A stretch of DNA of 64,000 nt from Phallus indusiatus (lineage: Eukaryota; Basidiomycota; Agaricomycetes; Phallales; Phallaceae). Shown here in pieces: positions 36,359 through 48,370 of this stretch (positions are counted from its first letter, which is position 1; every line of letters begins with the position of its first letter). A model generated the notes under the pieces. The model was given only the letters and a program-made list of their open reading frames with translations. It was not told the DNA's origin and ran no database searches. Location of the stretch: NCBI GenBank assembly GCA_027605045.1, contig JAQFWX010000137.1:27565-91564 (forward strand). Reading direction: 5' to 3'. A program made the translations under genes and the position numbers.

Positions 36359-36646
36359 CTTTGGCTGCGATTGTATCCACAATCTTTCGCCGTCCATTCT
36401 TGAGAGTGATGTAAATATAATCATCATCATGCATGCCCAGAATGCCACGAACACTAATGCTCAATGTTTTGTTAATCGGCTGCGGGGTTAAATAAAGCAC
36501 ATTTCGAAATGAGTATTGTACACACATAAACACGTTCCTAAACAGTACATTGCATAGCCATCATAAGATTCTGACTTAACCTGCACATTTCGTCAAAATG
36601 AAGTCTGAAATATGAAGCAAACTCGAGTTACCTAACTGCACCCCGA
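36359..36646. other. Short gap with an unassigned minus-strand open stretch
   Basis: Contains a minus-strand stretch reading LYLTPQPINKTLSI and GILGMHDDDYIYITLKNGRR (36,348-36,533). It looks protein-like but is short and unrecognised. It could be a broken exon of the gene at 36,647 or another relic. Confidence 0.35.
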
Positions 36647-37468
36647 TCAGCATTCATCAGGTTTAACCACGGTTTGCCACTGTGTACCCTTCACATCATC
36701 AGGAGAGCTCGCGAACTTCCACATTCCACCGCCAACAATCTTATCGATTGACCTTATAGTCAAAAGCACCTTCAAGGTCTGCGGCTTGATGACTGCCCCT
36801 GGCTTCGCCATCCATCTGAGGTCTTCAAAAGTGGCAATCTCTTCTTCTCCCGTTCCTTCCCACATTTGAATCTTGCCACCACTAGGTACTAGTTTATCCC
36901 ATAGTACCTCCGATCCTTTATTGAGGGTATGTTCTATCGCATAATGTATTTTGTGAGAACATATTTTCTTTGCGATAGCATAAAACTCGGGTCCTGGGGT
37001 AACGCCACATTGCTCGATGAGGTGTTGGAAAAAGTCGTAGACCACTTCACGTCTCCAGCCAAAGTTTTCCAATTGAGACAGGACTCCGGATAGTGGGCTA
37101 AACACGTATTGTGCACCTAGCCACGGTGACAGAACCGCGAACAGTAAAGACTTTTTGTGCGGATAGAATTCGATTTGTGGAGGTTTTCCTCCTCCTCGAT
37201 TTTTGTATTTGCTGATGACGTACATAAAACGATGTTTTTGTTGCACGGCATCAATGTAAACTTGCATCGAGTTCGTATCCCAATAACGCATTCCGAAATT
37301 GGCGGAGAGGTACCAGAACGTCACGGGGAAAATTGGAATACGTATGATGGTATTTATAACGTATGTCAAGGATATGATTGGCACTATAATAATTAGGACC
37401 ACTACGACAGTCTGGACTCCGTCGAGAATGACACGAGACGTTGATCTCTTCGATCGAGGTATCGCCAT
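36647..37468 (-). CDS. Uncharacterised membrane-anchored protein, single exon
   Basis: A 273-residue intronless ORF, unusual among intron-rich neighbours. Start MAIPRSKRSTSR (ATG 37,466-37,468). A basic N-terminus is followed by one or two membrane segments (VVVVLIIIVPIISLTYVI, then IIRIPIFPVTFWYLSANF). A soluble part follows: RYWDTNSMQVYIDAVQQKHR, SPWLGAQYVFSPLSGVLSQL, VVYDFFQHLIEQCGVTPGP, AIAKKICSHKIHYAIEHTL, GGGMWKFASSPDDVKGTQW. It ends VVKPDEC. The frame is open throughout and composition is coding-like, so a real protein is likely, but I recognise no family. The N-in basic start suggests type II topology with the bulk outside the cytosol. It sits beside the mannosidase/helicase debris, so it may itself be recently arrived. 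Confidence 0.6.
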   Translation of the reverse strand: MAIPRSKRSTSRVILDGVQTVVVVLIIIVPIISLTYVINTIIRIPIFPVTFWYLSANFGMRYWDTNSMQVYIDAVQQKHRFMYVISKYKNRGGGKPPQIEFYPHKKSLLFAVLSPWLGAQYVFSPLSGVLSQLENFGWRREVVYDFFQHLIEQCGVTPGPEFYAIAKKICSHKIHYAIEHTLNKGSEVLWDKLVPSGGKIQMWEGTGEEEIATFEDLRWMAKPGAVIKPQTLKVLLTIRSIDKIVGGGMWKFASSPDDVKGTQWQTVVKPDEC

Positions 37469-39748
37469 CGTCGGAGGTGGGTTGACTTCGACTACGGCGT
37501 GCAGAGCACAGGACGATTAATAAACGCAGAGACCCATTTTATCATTTTGAAGTTTTACATAGTCCAGATCTTCCCATAGAAACCAAATAGAATGACGTGT
37601 GGAAGGAATGCCAAACAGAAGTGTTCTACATTTTTCGATGTCTACCAATATTCCTTAGTTGACAGATTGAAACAAGAAGAAGCAAATATATTCACGTAGC
37701 ATCAAATTCATGTGCAATTTTAGGCCATAATATTTCGAACTTCAGCCACCGGGAGCTATTGGACGATGAAGGGCGTGACATGCAATCCGATCGCCTTGGG
37801 AGATTTAATGATCTCCAACTACAAGGAATGTCTCATAATGATAGCATCACCCTAGCCTTTTGTCAATGTTGTTTGCACAGAAAGCGGAGTCCCGATTTTT
37901 TTGAGATAGTGTATTACGGACACGCTGCTGTTGTAAATCTGATGTAAGGATTCACTGCCCCATGACACAGGCGTGGATCAATAGTGGTTGTATCGCATGA
38001 GAAAACCATTGGGTGAGGCTAGATTGCAGCGATCCCATTTAATAATGATCGAGGAACATTCAAAGGCCTAGATGATTAGACGTATCTAAGTCACGCGACA
38101 ATAAAGACATAATAAGCAGAGACATACACATATCGAAAAGCAAGAAGCTCTTTCACGCTGTGCGGTACCTTGGGCTCCACTTTGTAATAACAATTTTTGA
38201 TAAATAGATGCTCAACAGAACCAATGACAATCGTTGTTGGTCGCAATGGGCGTGTCGATGAGAGAGAAGGTGGCTGTATGATTCGTGATGAGAAGCGTCA
38301 AGCAGCAACAAGCCACTGTTGCTATATTAACTGATGGCAAGATAGGAAGTTCGTTAATTTTTGTTACGGTATCGAAATAGGAGCCTTCACAAGTCCTAAT
38401 TTTGTACTGAGTATTCCCGCAGCGTGAAGATGACATGGGGCGACTGCAACAGTTAACCAAAGATGTAGGATGAACGTGATTTTCTTGTAGATTTCTTCTT
38501 TGCAGACAGATTGTCGCTGGACGCAACCGACCTCCGACCGGCTAACTTAAGAGTGGATTCGTCGAGTCCAGGTGGATGGATGATGTACATAGACGGAAGG
38601 ATTATAGAATGCGTCCTTGATAGTACGGGACTTGAATGAGAATGAGAAAAGCATTAAGGTTTATCAAGACATTGCCATGCCATCCGGTGTTGTGGGCTGC
38701 ATCATGAGATCAAGGTTTTATTGAGGTTCGGCACCACGAATGTATTTGAGCATAACAAATGAGAGCAAACTACCGAAGACGAAAAAGCAAAAGCAATCCT
38801 GGGATTGTCGTAGATTTGATCCAAAATAATACGAAAATTTGGAAACCGCGTAAATGAAGTCGATAGTCGAGATAATGTGCGGATAGAGTATAAATCATGT
38901 CGCGGTTAACGTATGTTTTTAGAGTCGGAAGACTATGGACCATGAATTTTAGCGTGATTGCTACTATGCGGCCGCTCTACGTAAAAAATCCGTTTGACTG
39001 AAGATGATGGAATCATTTCCTAGTAATACATATTGACTAGTTGTCTCTTGGAAGTACCGGCATAAATTGAGTTTCATGACTGTCGCTCATTCTGGGGGTT
39101 ACTTCAGGGAAACGTGTAAGCAACTTCATGTTCCGTATAAACAATTTTACTATTACCTTTGTTGATTCGCTTTCGATGCTCGTAAAGTTTATGGGAGCAT
39201 CCAAGAAGCACGTTCGTTGAGCCTGGTCCAATACTGGGTGGTGGAATAAGCATGATACAGCTTTAGATGATCTGATTGAGTGTGTTTAATAAAAACGACG
39301 GAGTGACAACATTTATTTGAAAGTACTGAGTTCTTGAAGCTTTAAAATTTGAAGTTGAAGTTTGACGGATGAGCCCAAGACCTGAAGTGACTTTCTGAAA
39401 GCCAGTGGACTCAATTACGTACTCAACAAGTATAACCGGTATAACCTGAACCTCTTATTCTGCCAAAACAATGGATAAAAATAGTATCATTATATTTGAA
39501 TAGTACAATTTAATGTGCATTACATACACTGAATCGAAGTCGAACAAAAACTATTCGGGAGGGTATATCATACAAGTTACAGGTATATTTATATGCAGGA
39601 CTGTCCTGATCCTTGGGCCTTAGCTATGTTATTGGGGGAGCATCAAGAAAAAAATCTAAAACAATTCTCCAGGAATAATGAAACATCGCACCGTTATATC
39701 GTGGAATGGGGCTGACCGAATGCAGCGGGTCCACGTACGGCGTAAAAT
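37469..39748. other. Gene-poor region, 2.3 kb
   Basis: Includes the upstream region of the orphan membrane-protein gene and the 3' flank of the coiled-coil gene. Short ORFs (37,759-37,947 +, 38,212-38,526 -, 39,037-39,231 -) have no motif or splicing support. No repeat recognised. Confidence 0.5.
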
Positions 39749-42700
39749 TTAACGGTCAACTTCTGATTCGGTTCCAGAGCCAGTAAGAAGGCTAATTTGG
39801 GTCAAATCACCTAGCAGAAATTCATGTTCAGGTTTCAACTTCAGGCTGCCGGGCGACCCGCTTTTAAGAGAGAAATTGGCGCTTGTCGCAAGGCTGGCCC
39901 CAGATGTGGATCTTCGATGAGTTATTGCTATAGGCGAGGATGTGATACGATTATCAACCTTCTTAACAACATTAGACTCAGGCGTTAATTTGGGAAGAAC
40001 TAATGTTGGAGAAGGTGGTGGTGATGTACCTGATCCCGATGATCCTGGTGGTGGAGAGGAAGCAGAAGCCACGTCTGGCGTTTCCGCCATCAACAGTGCC
40101 ATCGTGTTGGGTATTGTTGGAAAGATACTGCTCCCGTTAGAAAAACGTCTGGCTTTAGGTGGTGAGACGCCGCGTGCCGTACCCGAGGCTTGTAGATGAC
40201 GAGAAGGTAGCGGCTGAGATTGCAAATGATTAGTTGTAGTAGTTCTCCCATTTGTCGTTCGCGAACGGTCGTTAGCATACAACCTCCTTGCGCGAGCTAG
40301 TTCCTTTTCCTTCTGTTTGACCGTTGTAATTGCATCGATCAACCGATCTTCTAGCTCTTTCACTTGACTCTTCAAACTACCATTCTCTGCACGAAGTTCT
40401 CGGCAATTTTTTTGAGAGTCGGCAAGAGCTGCCAGTAGTGCCTCCGTCTGTGAATCATATTTTTCTTTCAATGACTGAAGCTGAGATTGCACCGTTATGT
40501 GAGAACTTGAGGTCGTAGGCGAGAGACGGCCGCCGCTACCAGTGCTTTCGCTCCTAGTTCCGCCAGTCATGGAGTATCCCGAGGTCGTCCTTTGATACTG
40601 ATACGAGCCACTGCTATCACGACCTTCCATACTCCCACGACCGGACACTAGATCAGAGATTGTGCGCATAAACAATGGCGCCTGCCGTGAATTGGATAAA
40701 GAATCTGCTCGAGACAATGGCCTTGAGCTAGAGTGACTAATGACGTTCGGTGTGCCTGCACCAGATCGCATACCACTCATCCTATAATCAGTAAAGCGAT
40801 TGGACGAGCTGTATCTAAGTTCTGAATTAGTATGCACGAAAAAAATAAAGAAACGGCTGTACTTACCTTAACGCATCTCTATCTCTATCTCTTTCGTTCT
40901 CAACTGACGAATATCCATCAGCAATAAAGCGATCTCGATTGGTAGCCGATGCTCTGTATTCGCTGACACTTCTTGAATGAGAGATATGGCTAGAGATATT
41001 GTGGTTAAAACTCGGTCAGAACCATTGGAAACCACATACCGATCAGATTTTTCTCCTTCATGCAACAAACCAGCAGCGGCAAAGGCTTTGACAGTTCTAG
41101 GTCCCAGCCATTCAGGACTCAGCCTGGCCTGTCGTTCACCACTACCAATGTCGAAAGAACCACGTCTACCGTAATCCTCATTGTCTGGACTTTTCCCGCC
41201 GTATGTGAACTGCCTTGCGCTGGTAGGTTTGTTCCAAGAGCCTTGAGTCGTTCCCGAGCTATTATGACGCAGGAGTTGAGACAAATCTGGAGATTGATCT
41301 ACACTCATGCTGCGTTTGCGATATCGTCGACTCTCGAATACGCTTCTCTCGTTATTGCTTGGAATACCGGCACTCGAATTTCCTCTTGACCTGGATAAAT
41401 GGCTAGAATCCGCTGAGCTTGGACGTGCACTCTCAGAACGAACCGCGTCGAGCGTCTGATTTCGAATATAGGCTTTGGACATTCTGACATCATCAGACGG
41501 TTCATTTGAAGGTAGTGATGAAGCAAGCTGTACATCGATATTCTTGAGAGCAAACCGAGGATTGGGTCGATGATCAACCGGCGAAGAGAGATTTGAGTGT
41601 ATCGATGCTTGGGTCTTGTCATTTTTTGAAATGTTAAATGACGACCTGCTCACAACGAATGGCTCGGGCCGATATTGTTGGTCAATAGAGATGGTGGAAT
41701 GGGTAGTGACAAGCGGGTTAGGTGGCTTAAAATTATCTAAGGGAGTTGCAAGATTGCTCGAACTGACGGTGGAAGGTCCGGAAGACGCCTGTCCTCCCTC
41801 CGATTCTGGAGAGTCGAGCCAGGGAATGCGATTAAGGGCAATGGTAGGCTTTGGGGCATGTGACAAAGCAGGTGTTTGTTGTGAGATTTGAAAACGGGAT
41901 GGAGGATGTGCAGGTCGACTCGGAGAGGATGGAGAGGGTAACATCGAAATGGTTTTTGAAAACCTTCTTGAGGTAGAAGAATCCATATCGTACTTAAGGT
42001 GAGAGGGTGATGCTGGAGGAGATTCGAGACCATTTGCTGCTGATTTTGTGGAAGTACTGAGAGCAGGTAAGTTGGCGGATTGAGAACCGCGTTTCTCTAC
42101 AGGTGTCGAGACGCAGTTGAGTCCTTGCTGAAAGCTGTTAGGTCGCAAGAGAGCAACCAGATCAGGGTCCAGTGTATCCAGATCAAAGCTCAGGTCTGAC
42201 TGTATCTGGGATGGGGAAGCTTTTCGGCTAACGAAAGGAGTGCTCGTGATAGGCCCACTACGGTTGTGGTATAAAGACGCGTCGGAAATGTCCAGAGAGG
42301 GTGCACTTGTATCTGTGCTTGATAACGAAGTATCTTGCACAACATTACTCTGAGACCATTGCCCCTTGAGCTCTTCCTTCATGGATTCCAAGCTGATTCT
42401 TGCCCCAGATAAGTCAAAAGAATCATCGACTCCAAATTCATGAGGCCGAAACTCGCTTGTTTCTGTGGTTGTAAGGACGGATGATGAGGATGGTGGTGGG
42501 TGATATTGAGGCGCATCAGAAGTGATGTCTTTCGAATATGCTCCTGAAAATCAATCTTAAACCTAATAGAGCACGAAAAAGAACCACACAAACCGATATG
42601 AATGACAGATTCCTGTGAATTTTTATGAGACGTTGTACCAGATGGACAAGATTCATTAACAAGAAGTGACAATTCGTTAGACAGGTTCGGTAAGTCCTTT

Positions 42701-43217
42701 GAGGTTGCTGAGTCGTTAGGATTGACATTAATCTGGGCCTTGGGGAACGTTACTGATTGAGAGTTTGCGACAGGTGTGTTGAGCTGAATTCGGGAGGTTT
42801 GAAATAAGGTTGAAGATAAGTCTACATTGACACTGTCGTGTGTTACTTTTCGTTGCGGTATTCGGGATTGCAATGTCGTAGCCTTTGATAGACTGTTAAA
42901 GCCTGACTTCACAGGATTATGCATTGTCATCGAGCGTGAACCTTCTTCTCAAAGTAAATATCCCATAATGTTTCGCATGATTTCCCAGGTTTATACTCAC
43001 CATTGCTTGCGCCTGTACTGATCAAGAGGACTGTTTTGTCTTGGCTTTGGTTTTCAGGTTGCATTGTAAAAGACCTTCGACTAGGCTTCAGGTTTAGTTG
43101 CGTAAAAAACGAAGGCTTGCTGGTGTTTCCTCCCAGTCCTAGTCGACTACGAAGTGATTTGGACTGGCTTGCATTGGAAACAGGCACGCTTGATACAGGA
43201 TTTGTTGTTGTAGGCAT
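39749..43217 (-). CDS. Large Ser-rich coiled-coil protein, function unknown
   Basis: About 1,080 residues, start MPTTTNPVSSVPVSNASQ at 43,217 (ATG). Splices that keep frame: STGASN joined to EEGSRSMTMHNP, SVIHI joined to GAYSKDITSDAPQYHPPPSS, GSDR joined to SVSEYRASATNRDRF, and RDRDAL joined to RYSSSNRFTDYRMSGM. Residues 1 to about 750 are disordered and Ser/Pro rich, with one conserved-looking block: GSGERQARLSPEWLGPRTVK continuing AFAAAGLL. A coiled coil follows, near residues 830-900: QLQSLKEKYDSQTEALLAAL, CRELRAENGSLKSQVKELED, TTVKQKEKELARARRLY. It ends HEFLLGDLTQISLLTGSG TESEVDR. This is the pattern of basidiomycete cytoskeleton or polarity-associated hypotheticals, but no assignment is safe. 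Confidence 0.8.
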
Positions 43218-43777
43218 GGTCGAAGGCTAGATCGAGATGCAACTTCTACAATACACCCGAGAAACCGAAAGAAGACAAAAAAAGAAACGTGAATTAGAAA
43301 TATAATGGTTCGTGGAATAATAATTATAGCATGTCGATTGAGCGAGAGAGACAAGCAGGAAAAGAAGTCAAGGTCAAGCCCGTTCTGTCGCTATGTTGTT
43401 ACTTTGTTTGCCGCTCGGATAGGCTAAAACCTAAAATTAACCTTTCGGCTTGGTGTAGACTTGGCTGGCATTTGCCGAGCTCAGCGTATTTATGTCGCTG
43501 AAAAATTATGAACAAGTATGCTAGGGATATTGGGGATTATAGAGATTAATTTTAACTGATTTCGAAATAAGCAGCTGATAATTGCCATCTGAGTGGAGCT
43601 TTCAAGTTATTGCGACTGAAAGCACGATGTTACCAAGCACAACACCGCATGAAATTTTAAACAATGATAGAACGGGATTGTCATACATATCTTACTGTAC
43701 ATATAGTCATTAAAGTCAAAGGTCGAGGCCAAAATAAACGTTTAGCCAGGATATAACCTGGCGTATACTCCGGAAAT
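43218..43777. other. Intergenic region, 0.56 kb
   Basis: Upstream of the coiled-coil gene and downstream of the acyltransferase, both on the minus strand. No feature recognised. Confidence 0.5.
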
Positions 43778-44987
43778 TTACCAGGGAAGTCGCTGCACTT
43801 TCCCTTCTTCCGTTGATCCTGGATGAAATACTACTTCAGCTTTCGGCTGTCCCTTCTTCAAGTCCATGCAGATGTTGAATATCGAAACAACAGAAGAGTC
43901 GATGTCTGGTCCCGTTTCAGGACCTGGAACATAAGACTGTCGACAGATAGAGCCAGGCGGACTGTCTTTATCTCTGAACAGGTCTCTGACTTGTCGCAGC
44001 CCAATTTGTATCCCCCTTTTCTCCAGCTGAACCAAGTCGTCAACCAATTTCCGAATACGTACGAGACGAACCGGGGAATCCTTCAACCATCTCGGCTCTT
44101 CAACAAGGTTATTTGATAAGAAGTGGTTGGTATGGACAACCACGCGATCGGAATCTTCGGTAATGACAAAGGTACCGAGAGGGGAGACTTCAACTCCTTT
44201 GCTTGTCGACGAGTCGGCAACAAGCATATGTGCGCTGGTGGCACAACCTAAGCTGGATACTTGTTCCACAGCATTTTCAACGGACGAGGACTCCAGAACT
44301 AATCGAAGAAGTATATGTATAGGCGGTTTTGAAGGGATCATCGGTCTTGCTCTGATAGCATTCAAACAAACACCGACTGACGAGGAGTTGAACCCAATTT
44401 TCCCAACGATCCCAGCCTGCAAGAATGCAAAGTCAATGGATACATCGAAGCAGAATGAAAATAATGACTAACCTCCGTCACCATCCAGATTTTGGGCTTT
44501 CCAGCTTTTTCAATGGACATGAGAACAATGTTATCTTTGATCTCCGAATTCCAGTCCCAGTTTTGCGCCAGGACCTGTGTGCCCGCTATATGTATACCCA
44601 AGGCCGTGCACCCGTCTGAAAACTTGCCAAAGGCTATTTCGCTCCTACAGTTAAGGGCCAAAATATCCAACAAGCCCACATCTGGTTTATTTACCCCCTC
44701 CGCGATTCCGGATATCTCTTCTAATAAATCGGGAGCCGTCCTCGATATGGTCTCGCGAAACTCTTTGGCTACTTCCAGGACCTGCGACCAATCCAGCCCA
44801 GAACGAACTTTGAATAAGTTTTTGTAAAATGATAGCTGTCGAAGGATTTGAGCTCTCAACAATTGGCCATGTTGAGTTCCGATCTATAACAAGAATCGTT
44901 ATTATCGTGACATTATACGAATCTGGTACAGACGCAGACCTCTTTGGAGGATCCCTTCAACTGAACTCGGAGTACTTCGTTAGTCAT
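43778..44987 (-). CDS. Isopenicillin-N acyltransferase-like enzyme (peptidase C45, Ntn hydrolase)
   Basis: Homologue of acyl-CoA:6-aminopenicillanate acyltransferase (penDE/aatA family), enzymes that self-cleave at Gly-Cys and use the new N-terminal Cys to make or break amide bonds. Start MTNEVLRVQLKGSSKE (ATG 44,987), joined across a 55 bp intron to IGTQHGQLLRAQIL. The N-terminal helical part includes EEISGIAEGVNKPDVGLLDI and LALNCRSEIAF. The key site is FSDGCTALGIHI with Cys near residue 108, next to QVLAQNWDWNSE as in active members. Later: GFNSSSVGVCLNAIRA, VLESSSVENAVEQVSSL, VVVHTNHFLSNNL and PGSICRQSYVPG. About 365 residues, close to the 357 of the Penicillium enzyme. It ends GKVQRLPW, without the peroxisomal ARL/SKL tail. 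The two MFS genes lie immediately upstream on the same strand. Substrate unknown; such homologues exist in fungi that make no penicillin. Confidence 0.88.
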
Positions 44988-46194
44988 GGATGAGACAGAC
45001 TTGAAAGGTGCACCAGATGCGAACTTTCCCTCGCTCAAAAAATTGGCATTATCACATGACTTTTTTTAACTTCTTAAAACGTTCGTCGTATTATAGTCGA
45101 GTTAATTATATCTAATGGTGTGAGTATATGAATTAGTAAATTTCGTGATCTACGTTGTGAATTATTGCTCACTTTTATAACAAGACGATGAGTCCTTTAC
45201 CAAAAAGGTTTCTAGCCGAGAATTTACTAAATTTAGCCGCTATCGGTGGGCATCGGCGAGCTATCCTTGTTTTTTCATTCGACTCCGATTATTATTGTCA
45301 TTCAGAAACTTCTCCGTTGAGTATCGGTAGCCGAAGCCTTGTAAAATTGATTGAATACGGGATAACATTGACATGCTCGGTCTAAGCGGTCTAAGCCCAA
45401 CGATTCTGGAGACTTTTGAGTTCAATGTCGACGACGGGTCAACCAACGTCAAATTATTGAGATCAGTTTGGTAGGTTGTCCATTGTAAGCTTGGATGATT
45501 GATTGACAGTAAGGAATTTAAATACACAAACAGGTGCAGACACACATGGAGTCTAAGCCAGACCAGCGGAACTTCATCGCGACGCGTCACAGTCTCACAA
45601 ACGCGTGGCCCATCGTGCACATAGGATAGACACAGGCTGCGAAAGATGCTCAAACGAGAAATTCATTTATTCTATTCATACTTGACCAGCTCGGTCAAAA
45701 ATTTTTTGGCAAGGTAGATTTAGCACTCAAGAGGGCCAACTGAACCAGCTTTGTGTCGTATCTCGTATCTCGGCAAGGCATCGGATGCAGAAATCTACAC
45801 AACATAAAACCGTAATTCCTTGTCAAAGGTACGTTATTTATATAACGTACAGCTTGTTTGAATTCTGCTAGTCGGCCCGTGGATGAATTGTTCCCAGTTT
45901 TCTACAATCAACCTAAAACTGAATTTGGAACTTACTGAGAGAGGGGATCCCGAAAAAATGCGCTATGGGACTTTACCAAAATGTACGCCTGTGTTGTACT
46001 AGTACAGTATGGTAGGAGTGTACAGCATTGCTCATCATGCATCATGCATCATGAATGTCTGTGACATATAAGACAAGCGTACAGAGAAGTATCTGTGAAT
46101 GAGAACGTCCGTTCTCCTTTTTCAGATCTATATATGAAGCTTGAAGGTTGACATGATTGTGATCATTGGCAAATCAATCCGTTTATGTATGTCA
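44988..46194. other. Intergenic region, 1.2 kb
   Basis: Upstream region of the acyltransferase and 3' flank of the first MFS gene. No gene supported. Contains a short CATCATG tandem repeat at about 46,033-46,052 and the palindrome at 45,829-45,850. Confidence 0.5.
45829..45850. repeat. 22 bp inverted repeat with 9 bp arms
   Basis: GTACGTTAT, spacer TTAT, ATAACGTAC: perfect arms. It lies about 0.85 kb upstream of the acyltransferase start and downstream of the MFS gene; it could be a regulator site or a hairpin in a 3' end. Confidence 0.6.
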
Positions 46195-48370
46195 TCATCG
46201 TTCAGCAAACTTTGAAGATTGTCTAAGCTGAGGTCCGTATTTAAAAAATACAAATCTAGATGAGTGGGCTCATTCTGAAGGATGACAGGTAACAATAAAA
46301 TAATATATGTACTTACGGTAAGGGCACCATTAGTGTCGTCAAACCAGCTACCATAGCTGTTGCTCCGACCGTTCCCAAACGATCGTACATAGCTGCTGTA
46401 AACAAGGGAAAGGCAGCAGCAAAACATGAACGCATAAAACTATTCCCCGCCATAGCTGATGCTGCGTGTGGTTGGTACGCGGTTACTAAAAAGGTGAATA
46501 CTGATGTAAATGTATACAAAACCGAGACTCCCAATCTATGAAATAACGTGAGATATATCAGGGACAAAATCAGGAAGAGAATAGTCACTCACGGTATAGT
46601 CGAAAGCATTGGAATAACCCAGTGCACATGGGGATAGGTTGTAAACGCTAACCAAAATAAGCTGATAGGTGTTATAACTGCGCCGGCCATTCCGATTAGC
46701 AATCGTACTTCAGGCGGCGCATTTCCCCCGTTCAAAGCTGCATGTTTCTGAACTACTCTGAAACAACAGTCAGATCAGACAGTTTTATCTGGTAGGGAGG
46801 TTGACGCACCTGTTCCAATAAAAAAATTGAGTGAACAATCCGATCAACATGCCAATCCCTATTCCAGAAAAGCTCAAACCCGTCGATTGAATGTTGAAGT
46901 GATGGACTTTCCCAAATATAATTGGGAAAGCTTGGAAAGTCAGGTAAAGAACGCCGAGGACGAGGGAGTTCCAGAAGTCAAGTAAAAACGCCATTCGCTC
47001 ATAGTAAATAATTTCTGTATTATAATGTCAACGATGTACGCATCGTGAGTTCCCCAATTCAGTAACTTACGGAAAGGTCGATAGGTGTTGATTAATGCCG
47101 AGTACAGTACGCCCCGTTGAGGGGTAATATCAGCGGGTAGGTTTACTTCCTTTGATTCTTTGTGTAGTCTACTCAACGTATTAAATTTTTGTTAGGTGCT
47201 ATGACGATTCATATTTCACCTGGCAGCTTTTCTCCGCAGAAGAACAGGAGCATATGTTTCGGGTATAAGCTGATTAAAATATTAGAACACTGCATCAAAT
47301 CTTGAAAATGAGCAAACACTGACCATCAAAGCTATGAGATTTAAGAAGGACCATACTATAGTGACCTGATAGGTCCACCGCCAACTGAGATGCTAACAGT
47401 ATTGTTATTACGGTGGCACTCAACGAAAATAGTGATAAAATTACCTGGTTTATCAATCTATCAAAAGGTTAGAACAATTCAACAAAGACGCATTGCGGGG
47501 TGACACTAACCCTGAGTAAGCTGGTCCTACAACCGGCCCTAAAAACGGTGCGAGTGTGTAAACTGCCATTGGACTGTCGCGGAACAATTAACGAAAAATT
47601 CCACTGAAGTCTCAACTGAAGAACCTGTGCATACTTTGCGACAGACGCATCGTCAAATATATCAACAACTGATCCACCGGCTACGCATAGTAGAGCGGCG
47701 GCGGCTACACCAGATAAAAACCTAAATGCCATATATACGCCTATGTAATGTATAAATGAGAAGAAAACCAAAAACCTCAAAGTAATGAAGAGAACATATT
47801 TGCATACCGGCATTTTTTGCAAACGCAACAGGAAACTGAAAAAGTAAAAATATCGAATAGGATAATTGGTAAATGATGCTTCGTCCATAGAATTCTGACA
47901 AAGGTCCGAGGAACAGAGGTCCAGTGCCAAGGCCCATGACGTATAGTGATATACCCAGGATAGCAACTTCATGAGATATGTGCAAGTCTCTCTGTAAGCC
48001 AGGTTCTGTAGCACTTGCCTGTCGATGACGTACAATTAGGTCTTTAAGAAGCTTTAAATGAGGGGGATTCACTTACTATTGACGAGGCGCATGTTGCGCA
48101 CACTGCAAATTCAAACCAATTCAGTTTCCAAAAGCAAAAAGAGTGAAAGAAAGACGTACTCGCTGAAGTGAAAAGAGCAAAGATAATAAAGTATTTCTTC
48201 AGAACTGACATTTTTCTGGGGTCTTCATTGTCATCCAACGTAATGGGCGTGGTGGACGAGACGGAGTCTGTTTTATTTTCGAAAGCTTTCACTTCATGAT
48301 CAGGTTCTGCAGTAGTAGTACGTTCTGATGAAGCAAACTGAACGGAATCCCGACTGTCGTCTTTCGACAT
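46195..48370 (-). CDS. MFS drug:H+ antiporter, DHA1 family (tandem copy 1)
   Basis: Plasma-membrane exporter of the TPO/FLR1-like DHA1 group; substrates are typically polyamines, azoles and other small toxic compounds. Start MSKDDSRDSVQFASSERT (ATG 48,370). The cytosolic tail contains ITLDDNEDPRKMSVLKKYF. Then: DLHISHEVAILGISLYVMGL, GPLFLGPLSEFYGRSIIY (motif A region), FRFLSGVAAAALLCVAGGS, VDIFDDASVANPMAVYTLAP, FLGPVVGPAYSG (motif C region), HLSWRWTYQVT, PETYAPVLLRRKAARL, ERMAFLLDFWNSLVLGVLYL, FTSVFTFLVTAYQPHAASA, NSFMRSCFAAAFPLFTAAMY. It ends VFFKYGPQLRQSSKFAER before TGA at 46,195. About 500 residues, twelve membrane segments expected. Intron 47,574-47,634 uses a GT donor, where copy 2 uses GC. 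The paralogue is 1.8 kb upstream on the same strand. Confidence 0.88.

Noticed and set aside
46033..46052. CATCATG short repeats considered as a CRISPR or satellite
   Set aside because: Only a few 7-base units with no spacers; a minor tandem repeat.
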